Source of the DNA: Melampsora larici-populina 98AG31
Lineage: Eukaryota; Basidiomycota; Pucciniomycetes; Pucciniales; Melampsoraceae
Assembly (NCBI RefSeq): GCF_000204055.1
Contig: NW_006768794.1
Coordinates: 495,752 to 559,751, forward strand
DNA: 64,000 nt
Reading direction: 5' to 3'
A model generated the notes under the pieces. It was not told the DNA's origin and searched no databases. It worked only from the letters and a program-made list of their open reading frames with translations. Position numbers and translations under genes: made by a program. Shown piece by piece: positions 20,830-33,402 of this stretch; position 1 is the first letter of the stretch; the number at the start of each line of letters is the position of its first letter.

Positions 20830-23063
20830 ATGTCGGACAATCTCATGGGTGGTGTGGTGAGTCTGCTGAGCTCAGTCAGTAATACCACTCATCCCTACGC
20901 AAAGGTTGCGGATCATCTTGCTGCGATTGTCACAGTGAGTGAAAGACTCGAATCCAGAGATCAATCAGAGCTTCCAATTTTTAACTTTGTGATTCGATTC
21001 AAATGATCTCAGCCACCCGAGAGACCTACGTGGGCCAAAGTGATCACCGCCGCAAATATCGTAGCAAACCTTTGGTGAGTTCATTGACGCTTAAAATGAT
21101 GGTTAGTTAGCTAGTCTTGAAGGATCATAGCTTACAAATGGACTGCCCAATTTGCGTAGGATGCTTTCAGCCGCGGTGTCTACATGCGTGATGCGAAAGC
21201 GAATCGGAACGTTTTCTCTCGGAAACATCACAAATTGTATGATGGAGATCTCAGGTTAGTTTACAGCAGAATCAGGAGCTGATCATGGACCTTTCAAATA
21301 TCATAGATAATCTTGTGCGGCCCAATGCATGTGTCTGTTTTGCATTGGGTATCATAGGTCTCTCCACTTGTCAGTAGCTTCTTGAATTATAGCTTACACA
21401 CACATCTCAAGATGTTAATTGATCACCTTGGAGGATTTTTTTAGTAACGATCATTCAATTTACGTGGGATTTGGTGGCCGAGGCTAGACATACGGTATTA
21501 CCAGGACGGTTGGCATTGCCTGGAAGCAAATTTTTGTTCAAGTGGGCTGGAAGTTGGTGAGCTGCTACTGAACTCGAGTACATATGGCAAACCAATGAAA
21601 GCCTTGTTTTGATGAAGTCTGGATCTTTTTAGTTGTTTTTCTTGGAGTACTGCAGCTCATCAGATTTGCGGTAAGTGGGATCCACCTTGGCGACCGAACA
21701 TGATGGCTCAAGGATCTCCAAGCCAAGTTCCTCGTTCAGTTGTGTGGACAATCAACATCACGTTTACAGTTTTGACTGCTGTGGTCTTCACATGTGCGTC
21801 TGCAACTGAAACTCCAATGAAGGTAACTCCAAGAGAACTGTTAGCTAATGTAGAAATTGAGATTAGCCATCACGACCGTATATTCTTTGGGAGAAGTCAG
21901 TATACAAAAGGCAACGTCGTCCACGTCCAACGTCGTGGAGAAGTTCAGAGCACTAGATGCCAGTGGTGATCAGTTCAGTCTGACCGAGGCTTTGAGGCTC
22001 TTGCAGCCATTACTCGGTCTTTCAAGTGTATTGGTGAGATCATGTTTACGCTGTTTTTTTGCATCATGGAGCTGATAGGTTGGTATCTTGATTTCATTAT
22101 ACAGGAGCAAATGTCGTTTTATATGAAGCTCGGAGCACTGTTATGGATTATCTGGGATTGTCTTGATGTGGTTGTGAGTGATATCACTTCGTTACGAATC
22201 TGATACTATATGTTTTGCTAACCTTCAGTTTTCCATAGATCCAATTTTTTAATATTCAACTCACAATTCAACAAAAGCGAAAACTTGGATGTAAGATTGG
22301 TGTCTGGGATACGTTACGTCAGATCATGACAAAGAATTCCAATATATCAAGCCAAACAATCGATTATGTTCATGAACAAAATATCATGATCATCATCTCT
22401 GGCATAATATTGATTGCCTGTCTCATTCTGGTGCCCGTGTTGATCTGGACAGTGAGTAGAACAACCATTTTGGCTTCAGCCTTGAGTTCTACTTATTTTG
22501 ATTTCTGGATGTAGTATATCAATAGCTCAATAGATGAGGTATTAACAGCGAATTTCGTCCTGATAAACGACTTGGTATGAAACGTTACTTCAATTATGAC
22601 CTGTCTCCTATTGTCATTGATATCATATTGATTTTTTACGCTAGTCTATAAGCTGCCTTATAACCCTTATTGGAAATGTGTAAGCTCATTTCAATGCTTT
22701 GTCAGGATGACAGCTCAAAACAAAGAGTACCATGCACTGAGACCATACTATTTTATATATATGTCTTCTAGTCTTATGTTTAAGATACTATCACAAACAA
22801 TGCGATTTTACAGGTCCAAAAGAAACCCAGAAAAAACATTCACAACTTCAGACGAATTAAGGATGAGAAAAAGTATATTTTGTTCCAATAGACAAGTAAA
22901 ACAAGATGAACCTTCAATCTTCTTACCTCCTGAAAATTTAGAAGATCCAGAAGCTCAAATCTCTGAATCTTGTGAGTGGACGGAAACAAAGGCAGAAGAG
23001 ATTTCTATTGTAACAGCTGTAGATCCACCTACTCCAATTTCTGTCAGATCGTTTGACAAGTAA
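20830..23063 (+). CDS. Multi-pass membrane protein, unknown function, 13 exons
   Basis: Exons 20830-20934, 21013-21074, 21160-21254, 21307-21348, 21445-21556, 21633-21670, 21740-21793, 21867-22033, 22105-22173, 22239-22451, 22515-22574, 22645-22679 and 22706-23063 all join in phase to 469 residues. Hydrophobic segments include VITAANIVANLWMLSAAVST, CVVWTINITFTVLTAVVF, YMKLGALLWIIWDCLDVV, MIIISGIILIACLILVPVLI and a weaker one near SISCLITLIGNV. About five to seven spans precede a cytosolic tail of about 110 residues that is basic, then acidic (PPENLEDPEAQISESCEW). I do not recognise the family; layout resembles an orphan fungal receptor-like or transporter-like protein. The exon 6/7 junctions are the weakest. 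An alternative start lies at 20698. Confidence 0.65.
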
Positions 23064-23265
23064 AACTGAGGCTTTGCTTTGATTCAAGTAAACCTCCAGC
23101 CTTCCAATCTCTACTCAACAGTGTCTTGGGGTGGTGTTTTGTTTTTAATTATCTGTTTCTATTGTATTCATCTCACTTATCATGTATTGTAATCTAATGT
23201 GTAGACTATGTGATACTAGGTTTTTCCTAGCCAAACCTGAAGTATCTGTATATGAACACTCTAGG

Positions 23266-23886
23266 TTATTGGGGCAGGGGGCTTGTCCAGGCTTCTGGAT
23301 AGCTCCTAGTGAACATACTGAAAAAAATGTCCCAAAGTTTATTCATACCTGAATTTGAGGCTTACGAACGCCAAGAATACCTTTTTTTGCTGGTATCATT
23401 CCAGGAAGCTTTTTGATTTCCTTTTTCAAAATTTGTTCCAAGGTCCATAACATCAAGCATGAAAAACTATTGTCTTTACCCGTTTTGCAACAATAAAAAC
23501 CTCAAAACAAACAAATACGCCAGAATTTTTACACACTATAAGTGGACACAAAAGCGACTGATTTTTTTTGCCTGAATTGATAGAAGGTATGACTATTATG
23601 AAAGGAGTGGTCAAATCATCTCAGATGTTGGTAGAAGTGACATTCAATGTATACAAAATGTGATGGATGTAAAAATTGTTTTTGGCAGGGTGGTATGATC
23701 AAAAATGATGGTCAAAGACTTCTCACACTCATACCTCTGAATTTGTTATGATCCAAATGCAATGTAGGCAAAATCCCTATTTTGTTGATTACAGGACAAA
23801 GAATTCAAAGTAAAAACATACCCTTTTTGTCAGTATGTTACCTGGGAGCTATCTGGGTTCCTTCTCCTCCCCATGGGCTAGAGGAA
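23266..23886. repeat. Possible foldback MITE, imperfect ends
   Basis: A block at the left containing TGGATAGCTCC..AACATACTGA is inverted at the right (TCAGTATGTT..GGGAGCTATC). The similarity is imperfect over about 55 bp. No coding content and no clear target duplication. Confidence 0.4.
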
Positions 23887-24249
23887 GGTAGGAGTATCAA
23901 GGACCGTAGACAAGAGAGTTCTGAACAGTAGGCTACTCGCTCCCTCACTACACATTACTACATCTTACTATACTTACAACTATGCCTTAGTGTAGTGTAA
24001 GTACTATATCATTCAGACCTTACCTACTAAAATAGAAGTTATATCTGCATAACTCACTCTCATTTTGTTCCCTAAATTTTGTGGTGATCAATTCATAGGG
24101 TTCATCAAGAAAAATCAAAAAATGATCACATCAGTAGTTAATTTGGGAGTTTTAGGCCAAAAGTCCTGTTTTTCATATTTTTTTAATATATTATTTCAAT
24201 TTGATTATAAATTGTTCTTGAATAATCATCAGTTATTTAAATCATAGTT

Positions 24250-25030
24250 ATTTAATTTGAATCATAAGATCATAATTGAAAAGAAGAAAGATAATGAAAT
24301 CCATAAAGGAGTCAAAAATGTAGGTATATTAGATGGTAAATGGGGTATTAGTAATTGATTTGAAGGTTCAGGAAGTTTTAATTATGAGCAAGCATAATCA
24401 CATTATTCATCATCAACTTTTATCTTGAGGATTGATAAGAGAGGAGTGAAGTTATTCAAGAAAGACATAAATTTGAGGATGGTAAACAAGGGTACTACAG
24501 GATTTATAGATATGTAATGATGTGATTGAGGGATTTGATGGTTCCAAGAGTTTTAGAATGATTGTTTTAGAGTTATTCTTATGAAAAGATTGATCAACAA
24601 TGATCTTATGATGTAGAAGAAATCAATATCAGACGTGAAAAGAGGTGAAAAGGTGTGAAAATCATCAAAAATGATGGTTTTCAACTAATTACATATGTCA
24701 AAGCTGTTCAGATCAGTATGGATAATATCCCAGTTGATGCAAAAGGTTTCATTTAATAATGCACAGCCTTTGAACCACTAGTAACAGAAGATGTGTGAAA
24801 GTGTTATAAGGAATCAAAGAAAATGGTCTGAATTTTGACTTTTGCACTTACATACACACATGTGACAACATTTACATGACAAAACACTTATTTTATCAAT
24901 CTTTACAACTCAATAAATTATTCATCACATGTCAGAAGTGTGTCATATTTGACCAATCAATGATCCATCTTATGAGATCCAAAAGATGAGCTTTAGTAAT
25001 CAAAAATTGGAGTACTTTACAAAAAATTAG
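24250..25030 (+). repeat. Diverged fragment of the 1.6-kb TG..CA repeat
   Basis: Blocks such as GATTGATAAG.., GGTAAACAAGGGTAC and TAGTAATCAAAAATTGGAG occur in the same order in the full copy at 40838-42464. This third copy is older and lacks both ends. The rest of 23064-25566 has no gene. Confidence 0.55.
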
Positions 25031-25566
25031 AATTCTAACATTGGTTTTCAGCTATCCAATTATCAAAGGCGGGGAAAAGTTGGGCTCTTACTAGGGTAGA
25101 AGATGGTTTTGTGTCCCATCCTCTAGGATATTTCACTGGTGCTTGCCCAAACTGAGCCTTAGTGAGAAAAACCTAACTCATGATAGATTTTTGTAACCAC
25201 AATGAGCAGGTAAGGACAATACAAATAATAGTGCCAAACGTAACTACAGATGGTGGTGTGGGGTGGCTTTTTTGAGGGCAGGGGAAGTTCAAACAACTGG
25301 TATCTTCTCCAAACTACCCAAAGCTATTCAAAACCTCAAATATATTTCTAAAAAACCAGGCCTAGTTTGATATAAACAATGAGAAAACAACCCTCTCCAA
25401 TAGCATGATGAGACTGGTAGAGTATGAAGAAACTAATGAGAAAAGACAAATAAGAAAGAAAGACAACTCAAATCTAAACCTCAAATCTAAATCCTGTTGT
25501 AACTAGTCTAACCTAAAGCTGTCAAGTATGTGATTGTACATGTGACACCTTGTATAATGCCACTCC

Positions 25567-25755
25567 TCAAGCTGAAAGAATCATACCTTTATCACCGGCC
25601 AAAGATTCCAAAGTCCTCAACAAGATGTTGTAAGAGGGACTTGCCAATGGCACTCTACGCCGGTACCAGGCTGCTGCTTGTGCAGCAGCTGCGTCTTCTT
25701 CAATGTCATCTTCACAAAGGTCATTGAGAAATGCTGCAAGTTGGTCTGGATCCAT
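25567..25755 (-). CDS. Short acidic/Ala-rich frame, perhaps a transposase N-terminus
   Basis: The frame encodes 62 codons from an ATG at 25755: MDPDQLAAFLNDLCEDDIEE, then AAAAQAAAWYRRR and a short tail. This kind of start is seen in PIF/Harbinger-type transposases. A downstream block at 25940-26000 (GGGGGCTCTGTTTGG .. CCGTTGGAGATGCTCTG) looks like the end of such an element. No DDE domain is present, so at best it is a truncated remnant. Confidence 0.35.
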   Translation of the reverse strand: MDPDQLAAFLNDLCEDDIEEDAAAAQAAAWYRRRVPLASPSYNILLRTLESLAGDKGMILSA

Positions 25756-26357
25756 GATGAGTATGATTCTGAAAGGAATTGACAATTTGAAATGTATGAT
25801 GAACTATATGTGTGAAGTTGAGTAGATATGTGTTTGAGTCCAAGCATACAAGAAGACTTCAATTGGGGATTTGCGTAAATTTAAGTGCTCCGCTGTAAAG
25901 ACATGCTTTTTGACCCCCTACATTTGAGAATCATTTTGGGGGCTCTGTTTGGCAGCCCTCAAAATACAAGCTCCGTTGGAGATGCTCTGAGGGGGGGATT
26001 AGTGTTATAATAAGCCTAATACCTGATGTGTATGTTTGTATTGTAATGTCTGCGCAAATGGGTATCAGGAGTTGGAGAAGTCTATGCAGACTTCTCCCTT
26101 CCATACCTTTCCCTATCCCTCACCAAGTTCATAAAAACCTCAAGAATTCCTAATGTTGACATGACAAACCTAAGGATCCAGAATCTAACATGACTCCACT
26201 ATCCATTGATGTGGCTCAAAGAGCCCTCTTAGGCCCGAGAAAAATACACTTGATAGAGTTCCATCACTCACATGAAGGCTATCACACATTTTGGCAAAGC
26301 TCGTTTCACAACGTCGGTCATGAAATCCTTGTCAATATTTCTAGAAGACTTGCCTTC

Positions 26358-26530
26358 TCACACTTAACAAATGTCCAACCTTTGGTCAGCAATAGTTCAA
26401 TTTCTGGCACATGAATCAGAATACTCTGTACTCTATGTTTGAGTTGACTCGATCACACTTAACAAATGTCCAACCTTTGGTCAGCAATAGTTCAATTTCT
26501 GGCACATGAATCAGAATACTCTGTACTCTA
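26358..26530. repeat. Direct duplication, 95-bp period
   Basis: A block of about 77 bp beginning TCACACTTAACAAATG occurs at 26358 and again at 26453 with essentially no differences. It looks like a recent local duplication. Nothing else seen in 25756-26756. Confidence 0.8.
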
Positions 26531-26756
26531 TGTAGTTATTGAGCAGGTATAAATAAATTGTCCATTGTTCTGCGTATCCGTGTCGTTAAGGGTGACATCA
26601 GTGAGTCTTGAGTAGAGAAAGAAATGTGGTTTTATGTTTCGCCGAAGTTTAACCTAAACACCTGAAGCAGCCCTGACGACTAGCAATGACCGATGTTGGT
26701 GTTTATTGGAGTATTCTGAAGGCATGCGGCATTCATTTAGAAGTTTGAGAGAGAAA

Positions 26757-27567
26757 TCACTCCATTGTAGCATCTTTGGTTTCTACAAGGATAGTTTTGT
26801 CGCCGTCGGGAGGGTACCCGCACATGCAAGCGATGGGTTCGTCCCCAGCACTGAACACTGATCCATCAGCCCAAAACTTTACTGACATCGTACCCTTGAC
26901 ACATATGTAGTCAGTTCCGTGCGCCATGTACGAGTTCACAGTGCCGCCAGGAGCCGTCCACTAAAATACGAGGTGATCAGTGTTCAAGTCATTTTTGGTT
27001 CAAAGGAAATCTATACTTGAATGAGGAAACTTGCAAACCTGCACCGTAGACTGCCCGTTATATATAACATGAATGGTCGCTATAAACAGCCACAAGAAAT
27101 GAGCTGATGTTCATCTCGACCCGCGTGGTCTAATCTGGAATCGTGGTACTTACACCCATCATTAAGTGTGAAGTTGTGTCGTATCCGAGCTAAAGTAGGT
27201 TGCAGTGTCACGAGTTCCTCCCCCGGTCTCCTGTAAAATGCGACGACTTTAACATGCGATAAATCAAAGGAACAAGACTTGGGCTCAGCGCTGACCCTAT
27301 GCAATTTACTCCACCGAGACCGCAAACCAACGGCCTCCATTCCGAGTCCTTGTCGGATAGCTCGTCGAGATCAATATAAGCTTTCACCACGTCGTCGGTA
27401 GGCCTTGGACCGGATAAATTGCGAGCTTCGCATGGAGGAAGGGCTCTCGGCCTCAAAGGGACCATAGGTGACGTGGACCGACGGGATATGAAATTTCTTT
27501 CAGCTATCACAACAGTTTTGATAGCAGAGAGAATATAGATGGCGGTGATGATATTAGTGAAAAACAT
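26757..27567 (-). CDS. Candidate secreted protein, four exons
   Basis: The ATG at 27567 opens a signal peptide (MFFTNIITAIYILSAIKTVV, then IAERN). Exons 27567-27328, 27283-27154, 27079-27039 and 26960-26757 join in phase to 204 residues. The mature part has about six cysteines (PPCEARN, SCSFD, YICVK, IACMCGY) and no recognisable domain; the last exon reads like a compact beta-rich fold (TVNSYMAHGTDY, SVKFWADGSVFSAGDEP). Small secreted cysteine-containing proteins of rusts include effectors, but nothing here proves that role. The weak point is the first intron, only 44 bp; without it the frame stops at 27208, so an alternative splice or a frameshift is possible. The last two introns have good signals. 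Confidence 0.55.
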
Positions 27568-28472
27568 GTTGGATCCTCGAAGATGCAGAAGTCTTGACGA
27601 TAAAAAAATTGAGGAGAGGGAACGAGAGTGAGGAGAATGCAAAAAAGTATCCAAGCGTGATGCTTTATATTCCCCGTGAGGTCGTTGACTCGGAGTACAG
27701 CGATTTGCCTTGTACAAACACCCAAATCATTCGGGATGAAAAAAAAGGAACTGGTGGGCACTGGGCTGTGTACCGCCGGAACAACCTACCTCAACCTACC
27801 TCGACCTTGTGGGAATCCACCTCCCAGAGTTTCAAACCCCTATTCAAAAAGTGGTGCCACTTCACCTGTGCTCCTTCTCGTTTGGGTGTATGTTAAAAAA
27901 TACTTACCACTAAACATGTGGCGCTGCCTCGCTGGGTCGAAAGCCTTCGTGGTCAGGTGAAGGGCGCGTTTTTTGGAAGGCCGGGCGCGGCCAGGCGCGA
28001 TGACTGTTGGCTGAGGCTCGCCCAGATTGCAGGAGGCGCGGGGGCGCACCGTTCGAGTAAAAAACCGTCGGAATTTGGAGAAACTCTGATGCATTTTCCG
28101 TTATTTGATAATCCTTCCCAATATAAACGAGGAAACTGGCGTCAGAGCCGCCTTTGTACTCATCATACTTAGTCTTGTGACTAAGAATATTTGTCTCTCC
28201 TGACACTTTGTTGTTCTTCTAAGCAAAATCTATGTGGTAAACCTATCTTCCCTGCTAATTTCAGTCCTACTTTGCTGCAGGTAATGCAGTTTATACCTAC
28301 CACTTTGATTTTTCTTTCTACTCTCTTTGTATGTTTTGCTGCAAGATAAACACTGTATGGTGTCTAGGATCATATTGACTATAAGTTTGGATACCATCAT
28401 TGTGAGCCCCAATCCCTTTGCTAGTACCAAAGGGCTGTAAGATATGATAATGGATGCCAATGCAAGGACACC
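27568..28472. other. Spacer with a GC-rich patch
   Basis: 27950-28060 is strongly GC-rich (GGCCGGGCGCGGCCAGGCGC) unlike its neighbours and may be an old insertion. A minus-strand frame at 28230-28484 is hydrophobic but has no ATG start and runs into the hAT terminus; not called. Confidence 0.4.
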
Positions 28473-28494
28473 CCCTGTCAGCAACGCAGCAGCC

Positions 28495-28790
28495 GGTACT
28501 GTACTAGTACTGGTACAGTACAGTATAGTACCTAGATTTACGGGTACAGTACCTAGCAGTACAGTACCTTAGAGGCCACTACTGTACTGCAGGTCCAATT
28601 TTTTTAAAATTTTAGTGAAGGTACTGTACTCGGTATAGTACCGCAGACGTAGGTACCAGTACAGTACCGGCCTTGTAAGTATCACAATACTAGGTACAGT
28701 ACCGGGTATCTTTCCCGGTACTGTAGGTACTTTAATCTAGGTACTGTACTAGTACAGTATCGCAAAGTACCTAGTATTGAGCCTACCATG
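28495..28790. repeat. Left subterminal GTAC-motif array of the hAT element
   Basis: The stretch is packed with GGTACTGTAC, GTACAGTACC and partial copies in both orientations. The core GTAC is self-complementary, so the array can be bound on either strand. In other hAT elements subterminal motif arrays bind the transposase; that role is inferred here. Confidence 0.75.
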
Positions 28791-29245
28791 GTACTTGCCT
28801 AGCTTTCGGATTCCGGTTTTGTACATCTTCTCCAAGTACACCTCACCTCAAACGACGAAGACCAACAAATAACACGCCACGATCCTTCCACATTGGTAAG
28901 TACAATCGCCAATTCCAACAATTTTGATCTATATTGCCCCTCTGTTGCTTCCCTTACTGAACCAAAATGTGTTATTCATCTTCAGAAGCGATCTAGACAT
29001 GGACGTGCGGCAATGGCAACGTGTCAAGTTTCCCTTCGGTCACTTGAGCAGGGGCTCTTTTGTATCAAACTACTTGAGCAGGGGCTCTTTTGTGGCAAAA
29101 AAGTATGGCCACCCCTTCCCCTTTTCCTTTTTAGTTCATTCCTATTTTCAACTTTCACTTTGTTCATAATCTAATAATAATTACAATCGTCTTTACCCTC
29201 TGGACCCATATCAATAGGTTGATCCACTTCTCGCACATCACCATT

Positions 29246-32200
29246 ATGTCCTCCTCGTCTACTTCCGGGGTAGCTGATATCCCCAGAGTTCGTCGTAGCT
29301 CCCGACCTTCCCCAGCTAAGAAAGCCTCCCAAATGATCAAATTGCCTGCCGACTCCGGTCGTTCTGTCCGACGCCATGATGAAGACTCTGATACCGACAC
29401 CTCAGTTTATCAAGCACCTACAAAACGCAAGCGCGATGATCCTGCAACGGATGAAGCTTCTTCCGATCACTCAAAAGCTTCACGACCTCACCGCAAGCTC
29501 AAAAACCCACGGAAATCAACCTCGGGACAACAGTCAAAGAGTTCTCAGAAGTCGAGTTGCTCTCAACAAGCCCAAGGAAGTCAAATGGATGCAGGTACTA
29601 ATGGTAGTCAGGCCGTCACCCTCAAGATCAACTTAGTGCAAGACTCCAATGAGGAAAATGAAAAAGTTGCGAAGAAACCGAAGAAAGAACAACATTACGA
29701 TAACATCCGTGATTACTTCGATGAAATGGAAACATACATCAATGTAAGTTTCCTTTTGTTTCCTTTATATCTCTTTGTTGATTGTTTCTTCTATTTCATC
29801 TCTTCATAGTCGAAAGGTAAGACATGCACTTGCTTTCCGTGCAAGTTCTGTGGCTTCAAAGTTTCCAGTGCTCCATCTTTGGCGACAAATCTTTTAGCCC
29901 ATCGAGATGGATCCCGACAGGATGGCAAGTCGGGCAATCCTGGATGCCTGAAGAGATCAACAGCAATTGCTTCTGGCTGTAAACTACCACTCACCGTGTT
30001 TGAACAGCGAACTAAAGATGACAACTCGGCCCAAGGCCAAACCTCAATCTTGACTTTTGCTCAGGTCGTACCCAAGTTTGATCATCAAATACTCAATCAA
30101 CTCTTAGGCATGTGGGTGATAAGGACAGCTCAACCATGGCGACGAATGGAAGACCCCTATCTAAGGGCCGCGTTTAGACATGCCAATCCAAACGCCCATC
30201 TGTTTGGAAGGACATGGGTAGCTAAGTTCGCGCATGAGGCCTATTTGGACATGCGGTCTTCTGTTATTGGTGAACTTAAGGTGAGTTCCTTTTTACTTAT
30301 TTATCTTATTCCCTTTTAACTTCTCAAATTCTATAAGTGACCTGACAAATCACAACTATTCATAGTCACTCAAAAGCTTGTTTGGACTCATTCATGATGC
30401 ATGGACCACCCCGGGTAATCAATATGGATTTTTGGGTGCCAGTGTGACGTTTGTCACTCAAGATTGGACTTACATCACCAGGCACTTTGCCTTGAAACTC
30501 ATCGCGTGGCACCATAAAGGCAATTGGCTGGCTGAGCCTTTGATCAATCTCCTCACCAAGCACAACCTTCATAAAAAGATAAGTGTTTCATTATTTAACT
30601 TATTATAATTATATTCTTCAATTTTTTTCTATTCCAATCTAACTTATTTTGTTTCTTGTTTCTTTTTTTTCATCTACATGTTAGCTCAAACCCACGATTC
30701 AGGCAGCAATAACAACACCCTTGCTGAAGCCATGAATGTACGGCTCACGAAACACTGTGAAGACCATGGTGAAGTATTGAGGTGGAACCACAAAACTGAC
30801 CGAGTACAATGCGTGTGTCATAAGCTAGCGCTTATCGTGAGCAGTGGGCTCCAAGCACCACCACCGCCCCTCGTCAAATCGACGATGCTTGGTGATTTTC
30901 CCATTCCGACAACGACTCTACAATCTGTCCCCGAAGAAGAAGATGGCGATGGTGATGCTGAGGAAGAAGAGGCTCAAGAGGTCGATGACTCTGATCTTCA
31001 GCCTACGCAAGAACGTCCTGGCTGGTATGATGTGATTGATGGGCCTCACGAAGCCCCCAATCCTCCGATCGAGCCATTGCCTAGTAATTGCAATGCAGCA
31101 AACGCTGTTGACTCACTCATGACAAAGGTAAGTTTAATTCCTCTTACCTCTTTACTTTCACTTTATCTCTAAATAAAATATAGGCAATTATCTCTACTAA
31201 CTTCAAAATATGTCAGCTGGATGTCATAGGACGTAAGATCGGTGGCTCAGCAGTCATGTGCTCACTTTTTGACGCCGTCTGCCTAGCAATGCTCAAGGAA
31301 AAGCTCCCCAGGCCGATTCCAGGATACGGAATCCGTTGGAACATCAAGCTTCAATGCTGGAAAAGGTTGTACAATGCACGAGAGGTTGGTTATTTCATTA
31401 CTGACACATCATCTTGGGAATATATTGCTGAATGACAATTCCCTTTATGTCGGTAGGTTATTGATCAAATTTTGAAAGAAGATCAGATGGAGCTACCATG
31501 CACAGCAGGATCAACCCGTGTGGGCGAAACTCCATTACCTCCAGACATTTACCAACCTCGAAGGATCTTCAACAAGGTTATGATTTTGCCAGATGAGTGG
31601 CGACAAGTGAGAGATTTGATCAAGATTCTACAGGTAAGCCTCGGTTCAGATTGTTCTCATTAATTTATCACTTTTATCCAACATTAACTTCTCTTCGTAA
31701 TTTTTAGGAGTTTGAGAACTTGACTAAGTTCTTCGAGCAGAACGGACCAACTGGCTCCTTGGTCATTCGCGAGTACGTCAAGCTCAAGAAGATACTGCAG
31801 AAGAAAATCGACGCAACACAATCCCGTGCCGAGCCATTGTTCCCTATGTATCACGCGATGTTGGTTCGAGTCAAGGCTTACCTGAAGGAGTCTCTCGAAT
31901 CCCATACTCTCATTGTAGCGACTATCATGCATCCAAGCCTGCGACTTGACTACTTCAACTTTGCTTTTGGAGAATCATCTGAAGAATCAAACGTTGCTAA
32001 AGAACTAATTGAATCAGCTTACAGCAACAAGAAGGCTGAATTGGACATCGATGGCCCTTATGAGCCTATCACGTCAAATTCTAACCGGGTTGTCAATAGC
32101 AAAAGTTTAGAAGCGGCTGAAGATGATGAAGAATTCCGCAAGCACAAAGCCAAGAACCGACGCAACACAGCTAACAAACTCAGATCGTACCTGGAGATGG

Positions 32201-32593
32201 CCGAGGAGCCTTCAGCAGATGTTGTTGAGAATCCTCATCTGGCTTTGGCATGGTGGAAGGTGGGTCATTTGGCTGTTTGTGTAAATATTGCCAACAAGAT
32301 GCTGATGATATCGATTTCTTTAGTTGAACTAAGGCAAATACCCGATTTTGAGCTGCCTTGCTCGTGACTACCTAGCCATCAGCGGGACATCGTGCGCTTG
32401 TGAGAGGGGCTTCTCATGCGCAGCTGATATCTGCACCCGAGACCGGAGCTCTCTCAAGCCACGAGCAATTGAAAGACTTGTGTGTGGGCGTATGTGGTCA
32501 GTGGAGGGTGTTCAGATGAAGGGAAAGTTTGTCAAAGCGGGTGATATTATGACTCAATGCATTGCTAATGATGCTGCGTCTTGTGCTAGATAA
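29246..32593 (+). CDS. hAT transposase (BED-like zinc finger, C-terminal dimerisation domain)
   Basis: Exons 29246-29743, 29810-30280, 30366-30582, 30685-31127, 31217-31384, 31457-31633 and 31708-32259 join in phase; the eighth ends at 32593, and its start (about 32300-32350) is not resolved. The product is about 920 residues. The N-terminal 160 residues are basic and Ser-rich (nuclear localisation likely). A BED-like finger follows (CTCFPCKFCGF..LLAHRD). The central RNase-H-like core includes ASVTFVTQDWT and DSGSNNNTLAEAMN with an acidic insertion near EEEDGDGDAEEEEAQEVDD. The end carries the hallmark hAT dimerisation region: LARDYLAISGTSCACERGFS, then RSSLKPRAIERLVCGRMW. No stop or frameshift is seen in exons 1-7. 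The exon 7/8 junction is either an unusual splice or the only lesion. Confidence 0.85.
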
Positions 32594-32759
32594 TTGTGAC
32601 ACATCTTTTCTTGATTATTTCAACAATTATACAACAAATATAAATGATTTATGTTTAGTTTTTCTTTTTTTGATTGTCTTTGGTTTCCTATCTCATCTTA
32701 ATTACTAGCCTTTCAAAAAATAATCACTTTAGTTTGCTTTCTTTCTGTTTTACTTGAAA

Positions 32760-33150
32760 CGGTCCATTTGGTGTCAGGTACTTACCAGGTACTGTCAATA
32801 CCACACAGTGCCTGATCAATACTGCACAGTATCTGCTGAATACTATGCAGTATCAGGTACTATACAGTACAGTACCTGCTCTAGGTACGATACTGTACAG
32901 TACCTGCTCTAGGTATGATACAGTATAGTACCTAAGTATCGAAGCATGATACCAGTACAGTACAGTATCTTGATGTGCCAAATAATACTGTACTCTATGC
33001 TGGTTTTCACAGTACCTAAATTGTAGGTACTGTACTCAGTATAGTATCTCCGCACAGATACTGTACTGAGTACCTTGATTTCGAGTATTTTAAATATAGG
33101 TACTGTACCAGTATCTTCAATACTATACTGGTACAGTACCTGCTGCTGCG
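32760..33150. repeat. Right subterminal GTAC-motif array of the hAT element
   Basis: Same motifs as the left array (GTACTGTAC, GTACAGTACC, TATACAGTACAGTACC), ending in the inverted terminus. It is longer than the left array, so the two ends are asymmetric. Confidence 0.75.
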
Positions 33151-33402
33151 TTGCTGTCAGGGTGGCACTTACTTTGTTCCTTAAACTCCTTAAGTTTCAA
33201 CTAAAACCCTGACAAACAATCCTATTGGGTACGTAGGATTGAAGATATATCTATTTCAAGAGATATTAGTGGGGTTCAAGTCAAAAAAATTGAGCTAAGA
33301 TTATAGGCAACTCAAGCCACTTTTTAAGTCTGCTTGGTGCCTAAAAAACACAATGACAGCTTGTACAAGTGCTTATATATGAGTAAAGTTGGTCTAAAGT
33401 AA

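Larger units (their letters stand above)
28473..33162 (+). mobile_element. hAT transposon, apparently autonomous, 4.7 kb
   Basis: The inverted ends are CCCTGTCAGCAACGCAGCAG at the left and the inverted CTGCTGCGTTGCTGTCAGGG at the right. The similarity continues into GGTACTGTAC arrays. An 8-exon hAT transposase lies between. I could not find an 8-bp target duplication (flanks AGGACACC and TGGCACTT), so the exact ends may be a few bases off or the flanks have rearranged. All parts expected of an active element are present in sequence. Confidence 0.85.

Noticed and set aside
28473..28480. 8-bp target duplication of the hAT element
   Set aside because: Flanks AGGACACC and TGGCACTT do not match under any shift I tried, so none is claimed.
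28230..28484. Hydrophobic minus-strand frame beside the hAT left end
   Set aside because: No ATG start; the frame begins inside the transposon terminus and has no splice partner or family signal.
29164..29400. Minus-strand frames opposite hAT exon 1
   Set aside because: They are antisense shadows of the transposase exon with no independent support.
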